Of a stretch of 32,390 nt of DNA, positions 15,599-23,857 are shown piece by piece (positions within the stretch are counted from its first letter, which is position 1; every line of letters starts with the position of its first letter). This stretch comes from Bryobacterales bacterium (lineage in GTDB: Bacteria > Acidobacteriota > Terriglobia > Bryobacterales > Bryobacteraceae). The translations under genes and the position numbers were made by a program. The stretch is taken from NCBI GenBank assembly GCA_003167255.1, contig PMTR01000169.1, positions 21,134-53,523 of the forward strand. The letters run 5' to 3'. The notes below the pieces were generated by a model, which searched no databases, had not been told where the DNA came from, and worked only from the letters and a program-made list of their open reading frames with translations.

Positions 15599-17235
15599 TG
15601 AACCTCCGCACTGCCGCCGTGTTCCTCTGCCTGATTGTCATCGCCGCGCTGTTTCGTTTCCCGCTTCTCGCCGTCCGCCCCATGCACTGCGATGAAGCGG
15701 TGAACGCGGATAAGTTCGGTATCCTCCTGGAACAAGGCCGCTATGAATACTCCAACCAGGACTTCCACGGCCCGACCCTCTATTACTTAAGCCTCATCTC
15801 GGCGAAGATACAAGGCATCCGGACTTACACCGATCTTAGCGAAGTAACCTTACGCGCGGTTCCTGCTTTTCTGGGGGTATTATTAGTGGGTGCGCACATA
15901 CTCCTGATCCCCTATTTCGGTCTGCGCGCGGCGGCGGCAGCGGGATTACTCACCGCGGTTTCGCCCGCCATGGTTTATTACAGCCGTTACTACATTCATG
16001 AAACCCTGCTGATCTTGCTGAGTTTCTGCGCTCTGCTTTCCCTGTTCCAGTATTGCCGCCAGAGGCGTGCTGTCTGGGCCGCCAGCACGGGCGTGTTAAT
16101 AGGTTTGATGTACGCGACGAAAGAGACCGTCATCCTGCCGGTTGGCTGCATGTTGCTGGCTGGCCTCGCGACGCTGCTTGGCGCATCCGGTTCCGCCTCC
16201 GAAAACGAGCCGCGACCGTCAGGGAGCGTTCGCTCCGTTCATCTCCTGATCATCCCAATCCGGCGAGCCAATCCCGAGTTACTAAGGCATCTGGCCCTGG
16301 CCGCCGCCGCGGCACTGGTGGTGTCCGCGGTTCTGTTGTCCTCCTTCCTGAGCCATCCTAGCGGCATCCTTGACTCGCTCCTGGCCTATCGAACCTATTT
16401 CTCGCGGGGCGCCGGGATCAACACCTTTCACGTGCATCCCTGGAATTATTACCTGGGGCTGCTGCTCTATTTCCATTCACCTGGGAACCCCGTGTGGACC
16501 GAGGCGCTCGTCGCCGCACTGGCCTTGCCCGGATTGTGGGCTGCATTCAGCCGCAAGGGCGTGGCCGGCATCAGTCCCATGGCGCTGCGTTTCATCGGCT
16601 TTTACACAGTGTTCATGATAGTCGTGTATTCCCTGATTCCATACAAGGCTCCATGGAACATATTGGGATTCCTGCACGGCGAGATTCTGCTGGCGGGCGC
16701 CGGGGTTGTCTGGCTTGCCGATCGATGTCGCACGCGCGGGGCTGGGATCGTCCTCGCCGGCGTGGTCGGCGCCGGCGTGGCTCATCTTGGCTGGCTGGCT
16801 TGGCAGAGCAGCACGCGCTATGGCGCCGACCCCTGCAACCCGTGGGTCTACGCGCATACCGGCAAGGATGTCTTTCGTATTGCCGCGCGGATGGAAGAAC
16901 TTGCCGCGGTTTATCCCGGCGGCTTGGCATTGCCGGTCCAGATCATCAGCCGGGAGAATCTGTGGCCCCTGCCGTGGTATCTGCGGCGATTCACCGGAGT
17001 GAGCTGGTGGAATGGCGTCTCCGCCATGGCGCCCAACGCACCGGTGATCCTGGCCACTCCCGATATGGAACCGGCGCTGGTGAGCAAGCTTTATGAGCAG
17101 CCTCCTCCGGGCCAGCGGGAAATGTACATGAACCTGTTCGGCCAGTATGCCGAGTTGCGGCCGCGCATCGAGATCCGAGGCTATGTCGCGAAGCCGTTGT
17201 GGGACGACTGGCGGCAGCGCGGGGATGGGCGATGA
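15598..17235 (+). CDS. TIGR03663-like multi-spanning membrane protein (GT-C/Agl23 type)
   Basis: A 545-residue protein from ATG at 15598, overlapping the cytochrome stop by one base (TGATG). It has an N-terminal helix, then RPMHCDEAVNADKFG with the Asp-Glu pair typical of GT-C glycosyltransferases, and about eleven hydrophobic helices. YYSRYYIHETLLILLSFCAL and YATKETVILPVG are recurring blocks in the TIGR03663 group. Family knowledge: such proteins are thought to transfer sugars from lipid carriers outside the membrane; none of this set is well characterised. The last ~100 residues form a soluble tail. Its link to cytochrome and ApbE genes is unusual and suggests an envelope job. Confidence 0.8.
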   Translation: MNLRTAAVFLCLIVIAALFRFPLLAVRPMHCDEAVNADKFGILLEQGRYEYSNQDFHGPTLYYLSLISAKIQGIRTYTDLSEVTLRAVPAFLGVLLVGAHILLIPYFGLRAAAAAGLLTAVSPAMVYYSRYYIHETLLILLSFCALLSLFQYCRQRRAVWAASTGVLIGLMYATKETVILPVGCMLLAGLATLLGASGSASENEPRPSGSVRSVHLLIIPIRRANPELLRHLALAAAAALVVSAVLLSSFLSHPSGILDSLLAYRTYFSRGAGINTFHVHPWNYYLGLLLYFHSPGNPVWTEALVAALALPGLWAAFSRKGVAGISPMALRFIGFYTVFMIVVYSLIPYKAPWNILGFLHGEILLAGAGVVWLADRCRTRGAGIVLAGVVGAGVAHLGWLAWQSSTRYGADPCNPWVYAHTGKDVFRIAARMEELAAVYPGGLALPVQIISRENLWPLPWYLRRFTGVSWWNGVSAMAPNAPVILATPDMEPALVSKLYEQPPPGQREMYMNLFGQYAELRPRIEIRGYVAKPLWDDWRQRGDGR

Positions 17236-18083
17236 GTACTGCCGGCGTTGCCCTGGCCGAACCCAGCGGCGCACTGCGATTCTCCCACCAGGCGATGAAC
17301 ACGGTGTTTGAGATCGTCTGCACGCACCCGGACGCGGCATACGCCCGGCAGGCGGCCTGGGCTGCATTCGATGTGGCCGGCCACCTCGAACAGGAACTGA
17401 GCCGCTTCATCGAGAACAGCGATATCTCCCGCATCAACAGCCTGGCGGCCGGCCAAAGCGTGCGCGTGAACCGCTGGACCATGGAATGCCTGGAGTTGGC
17501 GCGCCTGGCATGGGCGGAGACCGCCGGAGCTTTCGATATCTCGCTCGGCTCGGGTCTCGACAGGCTCTCCCTCGATTCGCTGCGCCTGGTGGTGCGCGCA
17601 AATGCCGCCGGCGTCCGGTTGGACCTCGGCGGAATCGGAAAAGGCTATGCGGTGGATCGCATGGCCGAACTGCTGGCCGAGTGGGGCGTCGAACGGGCGG
17701 TGATTCACGGCGGGTTCAGTTCGGTGCTGGCGCTGGACGCCCCGCTGGGTTGTGAAGGCTGGCCGTTGACGATGAGCGCGCGCGATGGCGCCGTCATCCA
17801 GGCGAAGCGGAGGGCCTTCAGCGCTTCCGGCACTCAAAAAGGGGATCACATCGTGGACCCGCGAACCGGGCAGCCGGCCCGCTGCCGGCGTGCCGCATGG
17901 GCATCGGCCCCAGTGAGCGCCCTCACGGATTTTTGCCGGAAAGCGCGCACCGGCGATTCCCCCGCCGCCGTGGTGGAGGCGTTCTCCACCGCCTTTCTGA
18001 TCCTCGACGCCAGTGAAATCCAGGACTGTTGCCGGAGGCATCCGGGCCTCGAATCGTGGACTCTGGCATATGATGAGAATTGA
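17232..18083 (+). CDS. apbE: FAD:protein FMN transferase (ApbE family)
   Basis: A 283-residue protein from ATG at 17232, overlapping the previous stop (ATGA). Family motifs are AMNTVFEIV near 23-31, SRFIENSDISRIN, GAFDIS, VRLDLGGIGKGYAVDR, GGFSSVLAL and GDHIVDPRTGQPA. ApbE enzymes take FMN from FAD and attach it to a Thr of target flavoproteins outside the cytoplasm, with Mg2+. Two oddities: about 15 extra residues (TDFCRKARTGDSPAA) interrupt the usual run between APVSAL and the final helix, and the usual ADALSTA motif reads VVEAFSTA, with Glu in the position of a metal-binding Asp. No signal peptide is seen at this start. No clear acceptor motif is found in the neighbouring cytochrome. Confidence 0.87.
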   Translation: MSTAGVALAEPSGALRFSHQAMNTVFEIVCTHPDAAYARQAAWAAFDVAGHLEQELSRFIENSDISRINSLAAGQSVRVNRWTMECLELARLAWAETAGAFDISLGSGLDRLSLDSLRLVVRANAAGVRLDLGGIGKGYAVDRMAELLAEWGVERAVIHGGFSSVLALDAPLGCEGWPLTMSARDGAVIQAKRRAFSASGTQKGDHIVDPRTGQPARCRRAAWASAPVSALTDFCRKARTGDSPAAVVEAFSTAFLILDASEIQDCCRRHPGLESWTLAYDEN

Positions 18084-18084
18084 G

Positions 18085-18750
18085 ATGAAACATTACTGGC
18101 TGCTCCCCATGGCTGCATTCTTCGCGTATCCGGCAGGCTTGCCGGCACAACCCAAGCTGGAGCCTGTTCCGATCGTGCTGCCCAAACCCGGCTACGAAGG
18201 CACTCCGCCCAATTTCCTGAACATCCCCAACATGGAGAAACCCTCCGGTAAGGAGCGCGGTCCGTTTCTCGCGCCCGCGGGACTGAGGAATGTCGCCAAG
18301 GGAAAGAAGGTCACCAGCAGCGAGAAGGACCCGGTGGTCGGCGACCTCGAGATGGTGACCGACGGAGACGATACGCAGATTGAGGGCAACAACGTCGAGT
18401 TGGGGCGCGGAGTGCAATGGGTCACCATCGACCTGGGGGCCTCGCACGAGATCTACGGCGTCCTCTTCTTCCACTACTACCAGCCGAGGGTATACTTCAG
18501 CGTCATCGTGCAAACGGCGGATGACGAGGCCTTCACCAAGAACCTCCAGACCTGGTTCAACAACGACACCAACAACAAAGCGAAGCAGGGCGCGGGCAAG
18601 AACCTGAATTACGTGGAGACCTATGAGGGGAAGTTGGTGGACTGCAAAGGCGCGCAGGCACGCTACGTGCGCCTCTACAGCGCCGGAAACAACGCCAACG
18701 AATTGAACGACTACATCGAAGTCGAGGTCTTCGGCAGGCCAACGAAGTAA
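18085..18750 (+). CDS. Secreted discoidin (F5/8 type C)-like protein
   Basis: A 221-residue protein from ATG at 18085, one base after the ApbE stop; ATGs at 18070 and 18073 are alternatives. Signal peptide MKHYWLLPMAAFFAYPAGLPA. The region about 70-220 looks like a discoidin-type beta-sandwich: NVAKGKKVTSSEKDP, WVTIDLGASHEIYGVLFFH, ARYVRLYSAGNNANELNDYI. Such domains bind sugars or surfaces. The usual closing element is recognisable (VRLYS...DYIEVEVFG). As the last gene of the operon it may bind the extracellular polymer on which the complex acts; this is inference. Confidence 0.78.
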   Translation: MKHYWLLPMAAFFAYPAGLPAQPKLEPVPIVLPKPGYEGTPPNFLNIPNMEKPSGKERGPFLAPAGLRNVAKGKKVTSSEKDPVVGDLEMVTDGDDTQIEGNNVELGRGVQWVTIDLGASHEIYGVLFFHYYQPRVYFSVIVQTADDEAFTKNLQTWFNNDTNNKAKQGAGKNLNYVETYEGKLVDCKGAQARYVRLYSAGNNANELNDYIEVEVFGRPTK

Positions 18751-18753
18751 CCT

Positions 18754-18976
18754 GTGGGACAGACGATCGGGTTTTGTCGTCTGTCAGGCCCGTCGTGCTC
18801 TGTCGAAAAAGCGCCGCCCGAGTGGGGCGGCCAATTCTGGCCGCAGCCGGCTTTAGCCGGCTTCCCGTGCTGCCCAGCCCGCCCGGCGACATCCAGGCGC
18901 CTCCACCGTTTCATGAAATTCCGCGGCCCGCAGGCCCTCTGCAATAGACCACGAAAGTCTGTCCGGTCTGTCCCAC
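18754..18976. mobile_element. MITE-like structured repeat with 11-bp terminal inverted repeats
   Basis: GTGGGACAGAC (18754-18764) and GTCTGTCCCAC (18966-18976) are perfect inverted ends of a 223-bp non-coding block. Inside are hairpins at 18813-18831 (GCCGCCC/GGGCGGC), 18829-18842 (GGCC/GGCC), 18845-18862 (AGCCGGCT twice) and near 18945-18970. The right ~97 bases recur in reverse at the window's right end (32298-32390). It fills almost the whole gap between two convergent genes, so it may also serve as a bidirectional terminator. No coding frame is credible. Confidence 0.72.
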
Positions 18977-18984
18977 CCGCCCTC

Positions 18985-20487
18985 TCACGCGAGCGACCAG
19001 CCCTTGCGGAAAGCGGGCTTGAGATACTTGTTGGCGTCCGCGTTGTTGGTGATCTTCATTTTGGCGGCATCGTACTCGATCTTGCCTTCCACGCGCAGCG
19101 CGATCACGCCCAGCAACATCCATTCCACAAACGGCGCAGCCACATTGAAATTGGAGCAGGCCGGATCTCCACCCTTGGCGGCGCGAATCCAGTCCTGATG
19201 GTGCCCGGGCGAGCGGGTCAGCAGTTCCGGCGGGAACTTGTAGTCTTTCATCCTGTCGACCGGGATGAGCCGCGTATTCTCGCCGTAGGTGCCGGTGGTC
19301 AGGATGCCTTTGTCGCCGATGAAAACACTGCCGTTGGGTTTGGGAATGGTCGGGTTGGGGTCCTGCCGGACCAGGTCGAAGTTGACGGAATTGAAAACTG
19401 GTCCGACAAACCCCGAGGGGGGCGGCGGCGGTGCGCCGGCGCCCCGGCCGCCGCCACGCCCGCCCCTGGAGGGAAGATCGCCGAGATACTCGCCTTTGGG
19501 GACCCCGGGGATTTCGGGGTTCGCAGTCAATCCGTCGTACCAGAACAGTTTCAGCGCGGGCATGTTGCCGCGCGCCGGAAAGTCGAAGCGAATGGTCGAC
19601 TTCTTGGGGAACATGAAATCGCTGGCGCCTTCCTTGTGGATACATTCCACGCTGGTGGGGACACCGAGCTTCAAAGCCAGGTTGGGAGCACCCAGAATGT
19701 GGCACGCCATGTCACCCAGGGCGCCGCAGCCGAAATCGTAGAAGCCGCGCCAATTGAATGGCTGGTAGAAATATCCGTATTCGGTCGGATAACCGGTGCC
19801 GCCGTCGGTGTACGGCCGCGCGGGGGCGCTGCCCAGCCAGAGATCCCAGTCGAGCGTATCGGGAACCGGTGCGGGCGCGGGAATTTGCGTGAGCCCCTGC
19901 GGCCAGATGGGCCGGTTGGTCCAGGCATGCACCTCGGTGACGTTGCCGATTTCCCCGGACCAGATGATCTCCGCCACCTGTCGCGTGCCTTCGTTGGAAT
20001 AACCCTGGTTGCCCATCTGGGTGGCGACTTTATATTTGTTAGCCGCTTCCATCAGCTTGCGGGCTTCCCAGATGGTACGGGTGAGGGGCTTCTGCACCCA
20101 CACGTGCTTGCCACGCTCCATCGCCCACATAGCCGCCGTGGCATGCATGAAATCGGGGATGGTCACGATCACCGCGTCGATGCCTTTCTCCTTATCGAGC
20201 ATCTTGCGGAAGTCTTTGTACTTGGGGACCTTGTCGTACTGGCTAAACTTGCGCGCAGCTTGTTTTTCATCCACATCGCACAACGCCACGATGTTTTCCG
20301 ACGCGCAGTTGGTCAGATCGCTGGCAGCCTGGCCGCCGGCGCCGATGGAGGCGATGTTCAATTTCTCGTTGGGCGATTTGTATCCCAGCCTGACGAGCGA
20401 TGCGGTGCTGCCGAACCCGCCGCTCGGGATGGCTCCGGCAAGCAGCGAGCCAAAGAAGAAATGACGTCGAGTGAAGTCGTATGCCAT
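18985..20487 (-). CDS. Tat-exported Gfo/Idh/MocA-family oxidoreductase, paralogue of the one at 2712-4346
   Basis: A 500-residue protein from ATG at 20485-20487, with GAGG 7 bases upstream. Leader FTRRHFFFGSLLAGAIPSGG; Rossmann motif ASIGAGGQ near 47-54; catalytic-type motif VWVQKPLTRT, where Gln replaces the usual Glu of EKP. A Gly/Arg/Pro insert occupies about residues 337-359. The C-terminal block PACSNFNVAAPFVEWMLLG and KPAFRKGW closely follow the paralogue. A PF06439 gene lies 37 bases upstream in the same direction, so the pair likely forms an operon. Family knowledge links such pairs to oxidation of sugars at C3 and breakdown of the keto-sugar. Confidence 0.9.
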   Translation of the reverse strand: MAYDFTRRHFFFGSLLAGAIPSGGFGSTASLVRLGYKSPNEKLNIASIGAGGQAASDLTNCASENIVALCDVDEKQAARKFSQYDKVPKYKDFRKMLDKEKGIDAVIVTIPDFMHATAAMWAMERGKHVWVQKPLTRTIWEARKLMEAANKYKVATQMGNQGYSNEGTRQVAEIIWSGEIGNVTEVHAWTNRPIWPQGLTQIPAPAPVPDTLDWDLWLGSAPARPYTDGGTGYPTEYGYFYQPFNWRGFYDFGCGALGDMACHILGAPNLALKLGVPTSVECIHKEGASDFMFPKKSTIRFDFPARGNMPALKLFWYDGLTANPEIPGVPKGEYLGDLPSRGGRGGGRGAGAPPPPPSGFVGPVFNSVNFDLVRQDPNPTIPKPNGSVFIGDKGILTTGTYGENTRLIPVDRMKDYKFPPELLTRSPGHHQDWIRAAKGGDPACSNFNVAAPFVEWMLLGVIALRVEGKIEYDAAKMKITNNADANKYLKPAFRKGWSLA

Positions 20488-20524
20488 AACAAGTCCTCGC
20501 GGATATCGTACCTCGCGGCGCGCT

Positions 20525-21448
20525 TCAGCGCTTAGGGAGCGAAATCCGGATATTACGGAAACGCAGGCCGCCGGTGTGGTCGCCCTGGAGGAAGAACGGG
20601 CCGGCCTCGGCTTCATTGGCGTCGAGCGCGCCGCCGGTGATCCCCGGAATTTCCTTGTGATCGATGGTGACCACTCCGTTGCGGACCACCGTGACCGTTC
20701 GGCCCACCAGCGTGATATCGAAGCTCTCCCACTCGCCCGGCTTGCGCGGTAGGTCGACCGCAGGCGTCAGAAAGCCGTAGATCGAGCCGATGCGGCGTTC
20801 CGGCGGATTCTTGCTGAGGGGTTCGTATTCCACCTGGACCTCATAGCGGCCTCGCAGGTAGACGCCGCTGTTGCCGTCGTCGGGGCAGTTGTACTCGATG
20901 TGCAGTTTGAAGTCGTCGAATTTGCGCGTGGTCTTGAGGTTGGCTCCATGAGACTCGTTGAACAACTCGCCATTGCGCGCGCTCCAGTGGTTGTTGGCGG
21001 CGTCGAGCGGCTCCCAGCCGGTCAGGTCCTGGCCGTTGAAGAGCGGCTCGGGCGTGGTCCAGGCAGCCGGTTCGTCGCGTTTGAGTTCGGGCGCGCGGAC
21101 TCCAGTCAACTGAATCTGGTTTTCGCCGCGTTTCTGGAGCCCGGTGAGTTTGCCGCCGGCGGCATCGAGCTCCCAGGTCAGGGCCGGGTTCTTGGCGCCG
21201 GCGCGTTGCAGGTTGAGCGTCAGGTGCGAGCCTGCCAGCTTGAAATCCTTCACCTGGTAAACATTGCCGCCGGTAGGCTGGAACCAGATTTCCAGCCCGC
21301 CGCCTTTGACGGTGACGCCCAACCAGTTGGCGCGCTCCGGAGCGATGGTGAAATCCCAACGACCGAGGAACGGGTTCGCCGCCTCCTGCGGTTGGGCCGC
21401 AAGCAGGCAGGCGGTGCCCGCCAATAGGAATGCCGCAAATAGCTTCAT
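20525..21448 (-). CDS. Secreted PF06439/DUF1080 protein (3-keto-disaccharide hydrolase-like)
   Basis: A 307-residue protein with signal peptide MKLFAAFLLAGTACLLAAQ. The C-terminal part (about 130-305) is the concanavalin-like DUF1080 domain: EPLFNGQDLTGWEPLD, NSGVYLRGRYEVQVEY, WESFDITLVGRTVTVVRNG and GPFFLQGDHTGGLRFRNI. The N-terminal ~100 residues form an additional beta-rich region not usual for the shortest members. Studied members act on 3-keto-glycosides, breaking the glycosidic bond of sugars first oxidised by Gfo/Idh/MocA enzymes; this activity is inferred for the present protein. It shares an operon with the oxidoreductase downstream and is divergent from the ThuA-like gene. Confidence 0.9.
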   Translation of the reverse strand: MKLFAAFLLAGTACLLAAQPQEAANPFLGRWDFTIAPERANWLGVTVKGGGLEIWFQPTGGNVYQVKDFKLAGSHLTLNLQRAGAKNPALTWELDAAGGKLTGLQKRGENQIQLTGVRAPELKRDEPAAWTTPEPLFNGQDLTGWEPLDAANNHWSARNGELFNESHGANLKTTRKFDDFKLHIEYNCPDDGNSGVYLRGRYEVQVEYEPLSKNPPERRIGSIYGFLTPAVDLPRKPGEWESFDITLVGRTVTVVRNGVVTIDHKEIPGITGGALDANEAEAGPFFLQGDHTGGLRFRNIRISLPKR

Positions 21449-21473
21449 GACGCTTAGTGTGGCACGACCAAAC

Positions 21474-21533
21474 GCAAAACGGGGACTGCTACCAATTCCC
21501 GCCTTTGGAATTGGATAGCTGTCCCCGCTTTGC
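21474..21533. repeat. REP-like hairpin between divergent genes
   Basis: The left arm (21474-21499, GCAAAACGGGGACTGCTACC and on) and right arm (21507-21533) are inverted repeats, 26 and 27 bases long with few mismatches, around a 7-base loop. The hairpin lies 25 bases before the PF06439 start and about 80 before the ThuA-like start, inside what must be their shared promoter region. Similar GGGGAC-containing palindromes are common REP elements in this group. Confidence 0.8.
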
Positions 21534-21611
21534 GCCTGCGCGCCGCGATCTCTTTCGCGCGCCCGCGAACCCCATCGCGCGTCTTCGTGCTAGCCTGTGA
21601 TCGGTCGCCCC

Positions 21612-22484
21612 ATGGTTCACCGAAGCTGCCTGATCTGGTTCTCCCTGTCCCTCGTAACGGCCACCGTGGCCGCTGCCGCGCCGATCAAAGTACTGATCGT
21701 CGATGGGCAGAACAACCACGCCTGGAAGGAAACCACACCCGTTTTGAAGACGCTCCTGGAGGAAACCGGCCGGTTTACGGTGGACGTTGCTACCACTCCG
21801 CCCAAGGGAGCGGACATGAGTTCCTTCCAGCCCAACTTCGCGGCTTATGCCGTGGTGGTTTCCAATTACAACGGCGATCCCTGGCCGGCTGAGACCGTGC
21901 GCGCGTTCGAAGAATACGTCCGCAACGGCGGCGGCTTCGTCTCGTACCACGCCGCCGACAATGCCTTTCCGGAATGGAAAGCCTACCAGCAGATGATCGC
22001 GGTGGGCGGCTGGGGCAACCGGAAGGAAGAGGATTTCGGGCCAATGGTGCGCTGGAGCGGCGGAAAGATCAGGCTCGATGCCAATCCCGGCATTTGCGGC
22101 CACCATGGCTCGCGCCTCCCGTTTCAGGTGACGCTACGTGACCCCGATCATCCCATCGTCAAAGGCCTGCCGGCGGTCTGGATGCACGTGGAGGATGAGT
22201 TGTACGATTCGCTATGCGGCCCGGCGGCGAGCCTGACGGTGATCGCGACCGCGCACTCCGATCCGGCCAACAAGGGCACGGGCGAGGACGAGCCCATGCT
22301 GATGGCCATCCGCTACGGCAAGGGCCGCGTGTTCCACACCACCCTGGGCCACGACCCAGCCGCGATGCGGTGCGTCGGGTTCATCGTCACGTTCCAGCGG
22401 GGCGTCGAGTGGGCCGCCAGCGGCAAGGTTACACAGAAGCCGCCCAAGGATTTCCCCACGGCCACGGAGACACGCGTGAGATAA
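21612..22484 (+). CDS. Secreted ThuA-like domain protein
   Basis: A 290-residue protein from ATG at 21612 (a GTG 15 bases earlier is possible). Signal peptide LIWFSLSLVTATVAAAAP. The ThuA fold is related to class I glutamine amidotransferases: KVLIVDGQNNHAWKETTPVL near 31-50, YAVVVSNYNGDPWP, YVRNGGGFVSYHAADNAFPEW, DPDHPIVKGLP, WMHVEDELYDSL, MAIRYGKGRVFHTTLGHD. ThuA-type proteins accompany sugar-degradation genes, but their reaction is not established. The next gene starts 19 bases after its stop. A small GATAA/TTATC palindrome (22480-22493) overlaps the stop codon. Confidence 0.88.
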   Translation: MVHRSCLIWFSLSLVTATVAAAAPIKVLIVDGQNNHAWKETTPVLKTLLEETGRFTVDVATTPPKGADMSSFQPNFAAYAVVVSNYNGDPWPAETVRAFEEYVRNGGGFVSYHAADNAFPEWKAYQQMIAVGGWGNRKEEDFGPMVRWSGGKIRLDANPGICGHHGSRLPFQVTLRDPDHPIVKGLPAVWMHVEDELYDSLCGPAASLTVIATAHSDPANKGTGEDEPMLMAIRYGKGRVFHTTLGHDPAAMRCVGFIVTFQRGVEWAASGKVTQKPPKDFPTATETRVR

Positions 22485-22503
22485 GCGGTTATCATCTATA
22501 GTC

Positions 22504-23820
22504 ATGGACCCGAAACAACCTGTTCTCCGGCGCGACGTTCTCACGGCGGCCGGCACCGTGTTCACCACCTCTCTCTTCACCGGGCGCGTGAAGGGGGCCA
22601 ACGACCGGATCGCCGTCGGCTTCATCGGCCTGGGGGCCATGGGATCCGAGAACCTCTCATACGCCATGCGGGTGCCTGAAGTGCAGCCCGTCGCGGTATG
22701 CGATGTTTACCAACCACATCTCGACCGCGCCGTAGACGCCGCTCAAAAAGGCGGCTTCCCGGTGAAGCCCGTTAAGGACTTTCGCCAGGTGATCGCGGAC
22801 CGCTCCATCGACGCGGTTTGCATCGCTACGCCCGACCACTGGCACGCCTACATGACGGTGGAAGCCTGCAAGGCCGGCAAGGATGTCTACGTGGAGAAGC
22901 CCGCCAGCAAGGGCGTCGACGAAGGCCTGAAAATGGTCCAGGCGGCGCGCAAGTATAATCGCGTAGTGCAGGCGGGCACCATGCAGAGATCCGGCGGCAA
23001 CTTCAAGAAGGCCGCGGAACTGGTGGCCGCGGGCACGGTGGGCGACATCACCTTCTGCCACGCCTTTCAAAGCGCGTCGACGGCTCGCGAGGGCTACGGC
23101 AATCTGCCGGATGCCACCCCGCCGGCCGGCCTCGATTGGGACATGTGGCTCGGTCCGGCGCCTGCGGTTCCCTTCAACCCGAACCGGTGGGGCGAGCGCA
23201 TCCATTTTCCGACCTTCCGCTATTTCTGGGACTACGCCGGCGGCGCCATGACCGACTGGGGCGTACACCTCATCGACCCTCTCCACCAGTGCTTCGGCGA
23301 AGTGATGCCCAAGTCCGTAGTGGCGCTGGGTGAGAAGTTCTATGTGCAGGACAACACCGATACGCCCGATACCATGCACGCGACTTTCGAATACCCGAAG
23401 TTCCTGGTGACTTACGAGAGCCGCACGTGTAATTCCATGCCGCTGCTCGGGATGAACCAGGGGGCCGGAACGTCCATTCACGGTACCGAAGGAACCATCG
23501 TGGTGAATCGCAGCGGGGTCTGGGTAATTCCCAACCAGGGTTCCAAACTGTCGGCCTCCACCTGGCAGAACATCCCCGACATGACGCCCATGAACCTGCC
23601 GCACTGGAAGAACTTCATCGAGTGCATCAAGACGCGGCAGAAGCCCATCAGCGATATCGAGACTTGCGTTAGGTCGTCGTCCGTGTGCCTGCTGGCGAAT
23701 GTTTCGATGCGCGCCAAAACGCGGGTGGATTGGGACGAGAAGAGCTGGACCGCGCAGCAGGACGCCGCCAGGCCATACCTGAAGACGGCGTACCGCAGTC
23801 CCTGGAAATTGGAAGTGTAG
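22504..23820 (+). CDS. Tat-exported Gfo/Idh/MocA-family oxidoreductase
   Basis: A 438-residue protein with Tat-like leader (VLRRDVLTAAGTVFTTSLF). Rossmann motif VGFIGLGAMGSEN near 38-50; ATPDHWHAYMTVEAC; catalytic-type YVEKPASKGVDEG near 131-143. The C-terminal domain has GLDWDMWLGPAPAVPF and GGAMTDWGVHLIDPLHQ. The first residues (MDPKQ) match those of the protein at 11847. No Gly-rich insert is present. It follows ThuA-like and precedes a cytoplasmic oxidoreductase, all on the plus strand. Likely acts on exported or imported sugars; the substrate is not known. Confidence 0.9.
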   Translation: MDPKQPVLRRDVLTAAGTVFTTSLFTGRVKGANDRIAVGFIGLGAMGSENLSYAMRVPEVQPVAVCDVYQPHLDRAVDAAQKGGFPVKPVKDFRQVIADRSIDAVCIATPDHWHAYMTVEACKAGKDVYVEKPASKGVDEGLKMVQAARKYNRVVQAGTMQRSGGNFKKAAELVAAGTVGDITFCHAFQSASTAREGYGNLPDATPPAGLDWDMWLGPAPAVPFNPNRWGERIHFPTFRYFWDYAGGAMTDWGVHLIDPLHQCFGEVMPKSVVALGEKFYVQDNTDTPDTMHATFEYPKFLVTYESRTCNSMPLLGMNQGAGTSIHGTEGTIVVNRSGVWVIPNQGSKLSASTWQNIPDMTPMNLPHWKNFIECIKTRQKPISDIETCVRSSSVCLLANVSMRAKTRVDWDEKSWTAQQDAARPYLKTAYRSPWKLEV

Positions 23821-23857
23821 GCAAGGGCTTGGCCCTTGAAATCCCTGCGGGATTTGG

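Noticed and set aside
18754-20535. 593-residue plus-strand open frame
   Set aside because: Antisense shadow of the Tat oxidoreductase; its first part is the structured repeat.
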